A model generated the notes under the pieces. The model was not told the DNA's origin and searched no databases. It was given only the letters and a program-made list of their open reading frames with translations. Positions 55,681 to 64,000 of a stretch of 64,000 nucleotides of DNA are shown here, in pieces. The DNA comes from Rhodovulum robiginosum (GTDB lineage Bacteria > Pseudomonadota > Alphaproteobacteria > Rhodobacterales > Rhodobacteraceae), in NCBI RefSeq assembly GCF_003944755.1, contig NZ_RWGU01000041.1:1-64000 (forward strand), read 5' to 3'. Position 1 is the stretch's first letter; each line of letters opens with the position of its first letter. A program made the position numbers and the translations under genes.

Positions 55681-55860
55681 AGTCACTCCCTGGTTCCCTG
55701 CGGCGGCTTTTTCCGCCATCCTGCCGGCATCCCGGGGCGCACCTCGGAATACCGTTGTATCCCGGCCAGACGAAACCATATTCACCGGAGCGACACAAGG
55801 GAAACGTGCGGCGAGTTGCCGCAAGATCAGCCCGATCGAAAAAGCCACTACGGAGCCCCC

Positions 55861-57282
<1,422 letters not shown>

Positions 57283-57405
57283 CCGCCCGGCTTGGTCGCT
57301 CTTCATGGGCTCCCGCCCGCTCTGCGGCCCTGGCCGATCCGCGTTCACCAATCGTTAACCATCTGCGCCCAAGACTCGTCCGAGGATGAGCGGAGCCGCG
57401 CGGCA

Positions 57406-58566
57406 TTGCAGAAGAATTCTTCAACACACACCCTCGCACCACCCACAAGGGAGGATTCCCTGGTCGCGTGGCTGCGCCTCATCCGCTCGCGCCGTGTCGG
57501 CGCGAGCACCTTTTTCCGGCTGATGGCCGAGCATGGCAGCGCCGAGGCGGCGCTCGATGCGCTGCCCGGCATCGCGCGGCAGGCGCGGGTGGCCGACTAC
57601 GCCCCCTGCCCGGCCGACGACGCACGGCGCGAACTCGACGCCGGGCGCGCGGCGGGCGCCCGGCCACTGTGTTTTGGCGCGCCCGACTACCCCGCCGCCC
57701 TGGCCGACCTCGGCGACGCGCCGCCCGTGCTGTGGGCGTTGGGCCGGGCCGACCTCGCCCAGCGCCCGATGGCCGCGCTGGTTGGCGCGCGAAATGCCTC
57801 CAGTCTTGGCACGCGCATGGCCCGCGCGCTGGCGCTGGGGCTGGGCAAGGCCGGGTTCACCGTGGTCTCGGGCCTGGCCCGCGGGATCGACCGCGCCGCC
57901 CACCTGGCCGCGCTGGAAACCGGCACCGTGGCCGTGCAGGCCGGCGGGATCGACGTGATCTATCCCACCGAGAATGCGGGCCTCGCCGCCGATATCGCCG
58001 AAACCGGACTGCGCCTGTCCGAACAGCCGCCGGGGATGCAGCCGCAGGCGCGGCATTTTCCCCAGCGCAACCGCATCATCTCGGGGCTGTCGCGCGCCGT
58101 GGTGGTGGTCGAGGCCGCCGCGCGCTCGGGCAGCCTGATTACCGCGAAGGCCGCGCTCGACCAGGGGCGCGAGGTGCTGGCGGTGCCCGGCCACCCGTTC
58201 GACGCGCGCGCGGCGGGCTGCAACATGCTGATCCGCGACGGCGCCGTCCTGGTGCGCGGGGCCGAGGACGTGTGCGAGGCGCTGACCGGGCAATTGCCCT
58301 TGCCGGTGCCCGACCCGGCGCCCCCCCCGCGCCCGCGCATCACCGAGGTGCCCCGCACGCCCCCCTCAGCACGCCGCGCGCCGGCCGATACCGCAACGCT
58401 GCATGCCGAGATCCTGTCGCGCCTCGGTCCCTCGCCGCTGGCCGAGGATCAGCTGATCCGCGATCTTGCGCTGCCCGCCGGCCATGTCGCCCCCGCGCTG
58501 GTCACGCTGGAGTTGGACGGCCGCATCCAGCGCCAGGCCGGGGGCCTGTTGTCGCGCCAGGGCTGA
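57406..58566 (+). CDS. dprA: DNA-processing protein DprA
   Basis: The 386-residue DprA protects incoming single-stranded DNA and loads RecA. It has the Rossmann-like signature VGARNASSLGTRMARALALGLGKAGFTVVSGLARGIDRAAHLAAL, SGLSRAVVVVEAAARSGSLITAKAALDQGREVLAVPGHPFD and a C-terminal winged-helix (DML1-like) domain. The TTG at 57406 is my best start, with GGAG about 10 bases upstream; no suitable ATG exists, so the first ~15 residues are uncertain. Confidence 0.9.
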   Translation: MQKNSSTHTLAPPTREDSLVAWLRLIRSRRVGASTFFRLMAEHGSAEAALDALPGIARQARVADYAPCPADDARRELDAGRAAGARPLCFGAPDYPAALADLGDAPPVLWALGRADLAQRPMAALVGARNASSLGTRMARALALGLGKAGFTVVSGLARGIDRAAHLAALETGTVAVQAGGIDVIYPTENAGLAADIAETGLRLSEQPPGMQPQARHFPQRNRIISGLSRAVVVVEAAARSGSLITAKAALDQGREVLAVPGHPFDARAAGCNMLIRDGAVLVRGAEDVCEALTGQLPLPVPDPAPPPRPRITEVPRTPPSARRAPADTATLHAEILSRLGPSPLAEDQLIRDLALPAGHVAPALVTLELDGRIQRQAGGLLSRQG

Positions 58567-58680
58567 GGCCCGCCCGGCCCGACGGTCGAAGGTGCCGCCA
58601 CGGGCGGTGCATTGACATTCGCCGCCCGCCCCCCACATCTTCCGCCGCCATGGGCCTGAGCCCGAGTCGAAAGGAATTCC

Positions 58681-61182
58681 ATGCCGGTCGTTGTCGTCGA
58701 GTCGCCTGCCAAAGCCAAGACAATCAACAAGTATCTGGGCTCCGACTACACCGTTCTCGCCTCTTACGGCCATGTACGCGACCTGCCGCCCAAGGACGGA
58801 TCGGTCGATCCAGAGCATGATTTCGAGATGCTATGGGAGGTCGGCACCGACTCGCGCAAACATGTGAAGGCGATCGCCGACGCGCTGAAAGACGACAACG
58901 CGCTGATCCTCGCCACCGACCCCGACCGCGAGGGCGAGGCGATTTCCTGGCACCTCGAAGAGGCCCTGAAAAAACGCCGCGCGATCAAGAAGGACACCCC
59001 GGTCAGCCGCGTGGTCTTTAACGCGATCACCAAATCCGCCGTCACCGAGGCGATGAAAAACCCCCGCGCGATCGACGAGCCGCTGGTGCATGCCTACCTC
59101 GCGCGCCGCGCGCTCGACTACCTCGTGGGCTTCAACCTCTCGCCCGTTCTGTGGCGCAAGCTGCCCGGCGCGAAATCGGCGGGCCGCGTGCAATCGGTCT
59201 GCCTGCGGCTGATCGTCGAGCGCGAGATGGAGATCGAGGCGTTCCGCCCGCGCGAATACTGGTCGGTCAAGGCGGTGCTCTCCACCCCACGTGGCCAGAC
59301 CTACGAGGCCCGGCTGACGCTTCTGGGGGGCGACAAGCTCGACAAATACGACATCGCCAATGAGACCGCGGCGGAACTGGCCGTGCAGGCGATCAACAGC
59401 CGCGACCTCAGCGTCGCTTCGGTCGAGGCCAAGCCCTCCAACCGCAACCCGGCGCCGCCGTTCATGACCTCGACCCTGCAGCAGGAGGCCAGCCGCAAGT
59501 TCGGCTTCGGCGCGCGCCAGACGATGCAGGCGGCGCAACGCCTCTACGAGGCCGGGCACATCACCTACATGCGGACAGACGGCATCGACATGGCGCCCGA
59601 GGCGGTGATGGCCGCGCGCGACGCGATCAAGGACCGTTACGGCGCGGACTACGTGCCGAAAAGCCCGCGGATGTACAAGAACAAGGCCAAGAATGCGCAA
59701 GAGGCCCACGAATGCATCCGCCCCACCGACATGACGCGCGACGCGGGCAAGCTGAAGCTGACCGATGACGACCAGCGCAAGCTTTACGACCTGGTCTGGA
59801 AACGCACGCTTGCCAGCCAGATGGAGGCCGCACGGCTGGAACGTACCACGGTGGATGTGATCAGCGCCGACGGCCAGGTGGGCCTGCGCGCCACGGGCCA
59901 GGTGGTGCTCTTCGACGGGTTTCTCAAGATCTACGAGGAGGGGCGCGACGATGTTGTGGTCGACGAGGACGACAAGCGCCTTCCGCAGATCGCGCAGGGC
60001 GAGCCCGCGCAGAAGCAGAGCATCACGCCCGAGCAGCATTTCACCCAGCCGCCGCCGCGCTATACCGAGGCGACGCTGGTCAAGCGGATGGAGGAACTCG
60101 GCATCGGCCGGCCCTCGACCTATGCCTCGATCGTCACCACGATCCAGGACCGCGGCTATGTGACCAAGGACAAGAACCGCCTGATCCCCGAGGACAAGGG
60201 GCGGCTGGTGACGGCCTTCCTGTCCAACTATTTCCGCAAATACGTAGGCTACGAGTTCACCGCCAATCTTGAGGACGAGCTCGACGACGTCTCGGCCGGC
60301 GAACGTGAATATCTCGACGTTCTGGGCCGGTTCTGGAAGGATTTCTCGGCCGCCATCGCCGAAACCGCAGATCTGCGCATCACCGAGGTTCTGGAAAAGA
60401 TCGACGAGGTGCTGGCGCCGCACCTTTATCCGCCGCGCGAGGACGGCACCGACCCGCGGATCTGCCCCAAATGCGGGGCGGGCCGGCTGAACCTCAAGAC
60501 CGCGCGGTCGGGCGGGGCGTTCATCGGCTGCTCGAACTACCCCGAATGCCGCTATACGCGGCCCCTGTCGGCCCCGAACGGCGAGGACGCGTCCGAGTTG
60601 GACGGCAAGGTGCTGGGCCATGACGGCGACGACGAAATCACCTTGCGCGTCGGTCGCTTCGGGCCCTACGTCCAGCGCGGCGAACCCACCGAGGAGGCCC
60701 CCAAGCCGCCCCGCGCCAGCCTGCCCAAGGGCTGGGCGCCCGAGGAGATCGACCTGGAAAAGGCGCTGATGCTACTCTCGCTGCCGCGCGAGGTGGGTAC
60801 CCACCCCGACGACGGCGAAATGATCGAGGCCGGCATCGGGCGCTATGGCCCCTACGTCAAGCATGGCAAGAAATACGCCAACCTCGCCGATGTGGACGAG
60901 GTGTTCACCGTGGGCATGAACCGCGCGGTCGAAGTTCTGGCCCAGAAGAAAACCCGCGGTCGCGGCACGACGGCCAAGCCGATCAAGGAGCTGGGCGAGC
61001 ACCCCGAAAAGGGCGGCGCGGTCAACGTGATGGACGGCCGCTACGGCCCTTACGTGAAGTGGGACAAGGTCAACGCGACGCTACCCAAGGGGGTCGACCC
61101 TGCCGACGTGACCATGGAGATGGCGGTCGGGATCATTGCCGAAAAAGCCGCCAAGAAGGGCGGGCGCAAGAAGAAGAGCTGA
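58681..61182 (+). CDS. topA: DNA topoisomerase I
   Basis: The 833-residue type IA topoisomerase has an N-terminal Toprim (VVVESPAKAKTI; ATDPDREGEAISWHL), the catalytic Tyr296 in YMRTDG and a C-terminal zinc ribbon region (CPKCGAGRLNLKTARSGGAFIGCSNYPEC). The tail is basic (KAAKKGGRKKKS) with repeats typical of alphaproteobacterial TopA (RFGPYVQRG..., RYGPYVKHG..., RYGPYVKW). It relaxes negative supercoils. Confidence 0.97.
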   Translation: MPVVVVESPAKAKTINKYLGSDYTVLASYGHVRDLPPKDGSVDPEHDFEMLWEVGTDSRKHVKAIADALKDDNALILATDPDREGEAISWHLEEALKKRRAIKKDTPVSRVVFNAITKSAVTEAMKNPRAIDEPLVHAYLARRALDYLVGFNLSPVLWRKLPGAKSAGRVQSVCLRLIVEREMEIEAFRPREYWSVKAVLSTPRGQTYEARLTLLGGDKLDKYDIANETAAELAVQAINSRDLSVASVEAKPSNRNPAPPFMTSTLQQEASRKFGFGARQTMQAAQRLYEAGHITYMRTDGIDMAPEAVMAARDAIKDRYGADYVPKSPRMYKNKAKNAQEAHECIRPTDMTRDAGKLKLTDDDQRKLYDLVWKRTLASQMEAARLERTTVDVISADGQVGLRATGQVVLFDGFLKIYEEGRDDVVVDEDDKRLPQIAQGEPAQKQSITPEQHFTQPPPRYTEATLVKRMEELGIGRPSTYASIVTTIQDRGYVTKDKNRLIPEDKGRLVTAFLSNYFRKYVGYEFTANLEDELDDVSAGEREYLDVLGRFWKDFSAAIAETADLRITEVLEKIDEVLAPHLYPPREDGTDPRICPKCGAGRLNLKTARSGGAFIGCSNYPECRYTRPLSAPNGEDASELDGKVLGHDGDDEITLRVGRFGPYVQRGEPTEEAPKPPRASLPKGWAPEEIDLEKALMLLSLPREVGTHPDDGEMIEAGIGRYGPYVKHGKKYANLADVDEVFTVGMNRAVEVLAQKKTRGRGTTAKPIKELGEHPEKGGAVNVMDGRYGPYVKWDKVNATLPKGVDPADVTMEMAVGIIAEKAAKKGGRKKKS

Positions 61183-61348
61183 GCCCGCCGGGCCCACCGT
61201 TTGGCGTGAAAAGGTTGGCGCGCGGCCTGCCGCATGGGCGGCACAGGCGGCGTCTCACGCCCCCGGCCGCGGCAGACGCGCCGCACTTGATTGACAGCGC
61301 CCGGCCCCTTCGCCACAACTCCCGCAACGGTCCAAATGGGAGAGGTCC

Positions 61349-62044
61349 ATGCAAAAGATATACGGCAGCGCGACCGAGGCGCTCGACGGGCTTTTGTTCG
61401 ACGGCATGTTCATCGCCGCCGGCGGGTTCGGGCTTTGCGGCATTCCGGAACTGCTGATCGACGCGATCAAGGAGGCGGGCACGAAGGATATGACCTTCGC
61501 CTCGAACAACGCGGGCGTGGACGATTTCGGCATCGGCCTGCTGCTGCAGACCCGGCAGGTGAAAAAGATGATCTCGTCCTATGTCGGCGAGAATGCCGAG
61601 TTCATGCGGCAGTACCTGTCCGGCGAGCTCGAGCTGGAATTCAACCCGCAAGGCACGCTGGCCGAGCGGATGCGCGCCGGCGGCTGCGGCATTCCGGGTT
61701 TCTACACCAAGACCGGCGTCGGCACCCAGATCGCCGAAGGCAAGGAACACAAGGAGTTCGACGGCGAGACCTACATCCTGGAACGCGGGATCGTCGCTGA
61801 CCTGTCGATCGTCAAGGCGTGGAAGGCCGATACCACCGGCAACCTGGTGTTCCGCAAGACCGCGCGCAACTTCAACCCGCCGGCGGCGATGTGCGGCAAG
61901 GTCTGCGTGTGCGAGGTGGAGGAAATCGTCGAGCCCAAGGACCTGGACCCCGACAACATCCACCTGCCCGGCATCTTCGTGCACCGCCTGATCCAGGGCG
62001 AGCACGAGAAACGGATCGAACAGCGCACCACCCGCGCGGCGTAA
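61349..62044 (+). CDS. scoA: CoA-transferase subunit A (succinyl-CoA:3-ketoacid type)
   Basis: The 231-residue alpha subunit has GGFGLCGIPELLIDAIKEAG and GNLVFRKTARNFNPPAA, typical of the 3-oxoacid CoA-transferase family. It transfers CoA between succinate and acetoacetate or related acids with subunit B. The ATG follows GGGAGAGG. It lies 12 bp before scoB. Confidence 0.92.
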   Translation: MQKIYGSATEALDGLLFDGMFIAAGGFGLCGIPELLIDAIKEAGTKDMTFASNNAGVDDFGIGLLLQTRQVKKMISSYVGENAEFMRQYLSGELELEFNPQGTLAERMRAGGCGIPGFYTKTGVGTQIAEGKEHKEFDGETYILERGIVADLSIVKAWKADTTGNLVFRKTARNFNPPAAMCGKVCVCEVEEIVEPKDLDPDNIHLPGIFVHRLIQGEHEKRIEQRTTRAA

Positions 62045-62056
62045 GGGAGAAATAAC

Positions 62057-62686
62057 ATGCCTTGGGACCGCAACCAGATGGCGGCGCGCGCCGCTGAGGA
62101 ACTGAAGGACGGGATGTATGTCAACCTCGGCATCGGCATTCCGACGCTGGTGGCCAACTATATCCCGGACGGCGTGACAGTCACGCTGCAATCGGAAAAC
62201 GGGATGCTCGGCCTCGGCCCCTTCCCGATCGAGGGCAGCGAAGACCCCGACCTGATCAACGCCGGCAAGCAGACCATCACCGAGCTGCCGCATTCGGCCT
62301 ATTTCGACAGCGCCACCTCCTTTGGCATGATCCGTGGCGGCAAGATTGCCATGGCGATCCTGGGCGCGATGGAGGTTTCGGAAGAGGGCGACCTGGCCAA
62401 CTGGATGATCCCCGGCAAGCTGGTCAAGGGGATGGGCGGCGCGATGGACCTTGTGGCCGGCGTGCGCCGAGTGGTGATCGTGATGGATCACACCAACAAG
62501 CATGGCGACAGCAAGCTTTTGAAAGCCTGCACCCTGCCGCTGACCGGCACCGCCGTTGTCGACCGGATCATCACCAACCTCGGCGTGCTCGACGTGGTCG
62601 AGGGCGGGCTGAAGATCGTCGAATGCGCCGAGGGCGTCACCGAAGACGAGATCCGCACGGCCACCGAGGCAGCCATCGTCAACTGA
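62057..62686 (+). CDS. scoB: CoA-transferase subunit B (succinyl-CoA:3-ketoacid type)
   Basis: The 209-residue beta subunit has the catalytic Glu47 in [14 protein letters not shown] and the GGAMDLVAG segment. With subunit A it forms a ketoacid CoA-transferase. AGGGAGAAAT precedes the ATG. Confidence 0.93.
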   Translation: MPWDRNQMAARAAEELKDGMYVNLGIGIPTLVANYIPDGVTVTLQSENGMLGLGPFPIEGSEDPDLINAGKQTITELPHSAYFDSATSFGMIRGGKIAMAILGAMEVSEEGDLANWMIPGKLVKGMGGAMDLVAGVRRVVIVMDHTNKHGDSKLLKACTLPLTGTAVVDRIITNLGVLDVVEGGLKIVECAEGVTEDEIRTATEAAIVN

Positions 62687-62701
62687 CCCCTCAAACGACA
62701 T

Positions 62702-62738
62702 GCGCGCCGGAGATGTGTCTCGCCGGCGCGCGTTTCGT
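62702..62738 (+). terminator. Terminator after scoAB
   Basis: A 9-bp stem (GCGCGCCGG / CCGGCGCGC, 62702-62731) with a 12-nt loop is followed by GTTTCGTGTCTT. It begins 15 bp after the scoB stop. Confidence 0.55.
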
Positions 62739-62791
62739 GTCTTGGGAAGGGGCGGGTAGTGGCGCGCCCCTTCGCTGTTTTCTCCGCATGA

Positions 62792-63187
62792 TCAGCTATT
62801 CGGGCCGTCGCGGTGGTCGCCAAGCGCATCGAGGATCTGCGCCGCGCGGGCATTCGCGTGGCTTTGCGTCGACATGAAGACGCGCGACGTGTCGTCCTCG
62901 GCGAAGACCCGGTCAATGCCGTCGTCGCTGCCCATGGCGATGGATTCGAAGATGCGCTCGGCCTCGTCGTTCGCGGCGCTGGTGCTGGACACGGTGTATT
63001 CCTTGGGCGTGCCGAAGTAGACGCGGGCGTCGTTGCCGGTCTCGTTGGCGGCGGCCTTCAGGCGGACCAGCTGGGTGCCGGTGTACTGGCCTGCTTCCAC
63101 GCCGAGTTCGCGTTCGAGTTGCGACTGGGCCATCGCGGGGGCGGCCAGGGCGAAGACGGCGGCAGTGCTCAGGATAATGCGTTTCAT
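62792..63187 (-). CDS. Exported protein of unknown function
   Basis: The 131-residue product has a signal peptide (MKRIILSTAAVFALAAPAMA) and a small hydrophilic mature domain with repeated acidic patches (DETERIFESIAMGSDDGID-like). Nothing is recognised. AGGAGA precedes the ATG. It diverges from the right-edge oxidoreductase gene. Confidence 0.75.
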   Translation of the reverse strand: MKRIILSTAAVFALAAPAMAQSQLERELGVEAGQYTGTQLVRLKAAANETGNDARVYFGTPKEYTVSSTSAANDEAERIFESIAMGSDDGIDRVFAEDDTSRVFMSTQSHANARAAQILDALGDHRDGPNS

Positions 63188-63488
63188 GGGTGTATCTCCT
63201 TTGGTTTGGTTGTCGGTTCAGTTGGGCTGTTGCGTTGCCCGTGTACCGAAGATGCGCCCTCACCCACCTCACATCAACGCACACAAACGAGAGAAGGCCG
63301 CGAGATGGGTTCGTGGATGCACAGTTTGTGTGGCGCACGTTTCGTTGAGCCCCCTTGCGCCGGGGCACCCGGCCACCGGCGGTGCGAAATTGTCGCCAAA
63401 TTCGAAACAGCATCATATTGATGCCCTATTCCGTTGCTATCGCGCGGATGACAAACACCACCGAGCAGACAGATCCGCGAGTCACGAC
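63188..63488. other. Divergent intergenic region before the right-edge oxidoreductase
   Basis: This 301-bp gap holds the inverted repeat annotated at 63280-63332 and the promoters of two divergent genes. No gene or RNA is recognised. Confidence 0.5.
63280..63332. promoter_or_regulatory. Long-spaced inverted repeat between divergent genes
   Basis: CACACAAAC (63280-63288) and GTTTGTGTG (63324-63332) are perfect 9-bp complements separated by 35 bp. They lie about 93-145 bp upstream of the minus-strand exported-protein gene and about 157-209 bp upstream of the oxidoreductase gene. A regulator that binds two sites and loops DNA is one possibility; a long-looped stem in RNA is another. Confidence 0.35.
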
Positions 63489-64000
63489 ATGCAATGGAAA
63501 ACCGCTGAATATGCGGGCTGGGGCCGGGCGTATCGCGCCCATGGCCCGCTGGCCCGCCCCGAGCGCCTGTCGGCGCTCGCCGCCGCGCTGGCCGAACCAG
63601 GCCCCGCCATCGGCAACCGCCGCTCTTACGGCGACGCCGCGCTAAACGATGGCGGCGCTGCGATCGAGATGACCCGGCTCGACCGGTTTCTCGGCTTCGA
63701 CGCCGAGACCGGCACGCTGGATGTCGAGGCCGGCGCCACCATCGGGCAGATCGCCGAGGCCTTCGCGCCGCGCGGCTGGCTGCCCGCGGCGATGCCCGGC
63801 ACCGGGTTCGCCACCGTGGGCGGCTGCATCGCCAATGACGTGCATGGCAAGAACCATCACGGGGCGGGCAGCTTTGGCCAGCACGTGACGGCGCTGACCC
63901 TGATGACCGGCAACGGCCCGCGCGAGGTGACGCCCGAGGCCGACGCCGCTCTCTTTCGCGCCACGGTCGGCGGCATGGGCCAGACCGGCCCCATCGTCTC
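63489..64000 (+). CDS. FAD-binding oxidoreductase (DprE1/VAO-like), N-terminal part cut by the window edge
   Basis: The first 170 residues are present. They include the FAD-binding PCMH region: AIGNRRSYGDAALNDGG, GTLDVEAGATIGQIAEAF, AMPGTGFATVGGCIANDVHG and KNHHGAGSFGQHV. The last two blocks resemble DprE1 (decaprenylphosphoryl-ribose 2'-oxidase) and related sugar/polyol oxidases, in which a His in this region can carry FAD covalently. The C-terminal substrate domain is beyond the edge, so the substrate cannot be named. Confidence 0.82.
   Translation, partial: MQWKTAEYAGWGRAYRAHGPLARPERLSALAAALAEPGPAIGNRRSYGDAALNDGGAAIEMTRLDRFLGFDAETGTLDVEAGATIGQIAEAFAPRGWLPAAMPGTGFATVGGCIANDVHGKNHHGAGSFGQHVTALTLMTGNGPREVTPEADAALFRATVGGMGQTGPIV

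Overview
The window is GC-rich, densely coded DNA from an alphaproteobacterium, almost certainly a member of the Rhodobacterales (Paracoccaceae/Roseobacteraceae). The evidence is gene content and order: a ctaC-ctaB-coxF-like-ctaG-ctaE / surf1-thrC-M16 peptidase block, hom-glpX-recJ, a soxBDAG sarcosine oxidase operon, an R. sphaeroides-type smoEFGK-smoS-mtlK polyol operon, dnaG-rpoD, and a short palindromic repeat of a kind I recall from these genomes. It is chromosomal: it carries rpoD, dnaG, topA, dprA, tRNA-Glu and the cytochrome c oxidase genes.

Region 1 (1-15.7 kb) is a sulfur-oxidation region. The left edge holds the minus-strand chain HDAC-fold deacylase, LipS-type radical SAM protein, LipT-like flavoprotein (cut by the edge). 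It resembles the special lipoate-assembly genes that serve sHdr systems. After a patchy stretch (a TRAP-binding-protein fragment, diaminopropionate ammonia-lyase, a nitrilase fragment and a NylB-like serine hydrolase) comes a complete sulfur-oxidizing heterodisulfide-reductase-like (sHdr) operon: dsrE3C-like, shdrC1, B1, A, H, C2, B2, an unknown 156-residue protein, lbpA (lipoate-binding protein), dsrE3A-like and tusA. In the known model, TusA/DsrE carriers pass sulfane sulfur to the sHdr/LbpA machinery, which releases sulfite. Converging on tusA is a yeiH-lysR pair (putative sulfite/sulfate exporter family and a YeiE/CysB-like regulator), a plausible outlet and sensor for that sulfite.

Region 2 (16-25 kb) holds a TakP-like TRAP transporter with an unusual long coiled-coil tail on its large permease, an amidase, a DUF2254 membrane protein and an AEC-family carrier. 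Region 3 (25-33 kb) is the minus-strand sorbitol/mannitol operon with its LacI-family regulator; both upstream regions share a 15-bp motif at nearly the same distance from the start codon. Strong hairpins follow the binding-protein genes of both transporters.

Region 4 (33-43 kb) contains dnaG-rpoD and soxBDAG, then a TetR regulator with a perfect palindrome beside its start. Region 5 (43-64 kb) is housekeeping: a small lipoprotein, hom, glpX, recJ, tRNA-Glu(UUC), an acetyltransferase, M16 peptidase, thrC, surf1, the cta genes, tldD, dprA, topA and a two-subunit CoA-transferase. The right edge cuts a DprE1/VAO-like FAD oxidoreductase. I found no CRISPR array, rRNA, prophage or complete insertion sequence.
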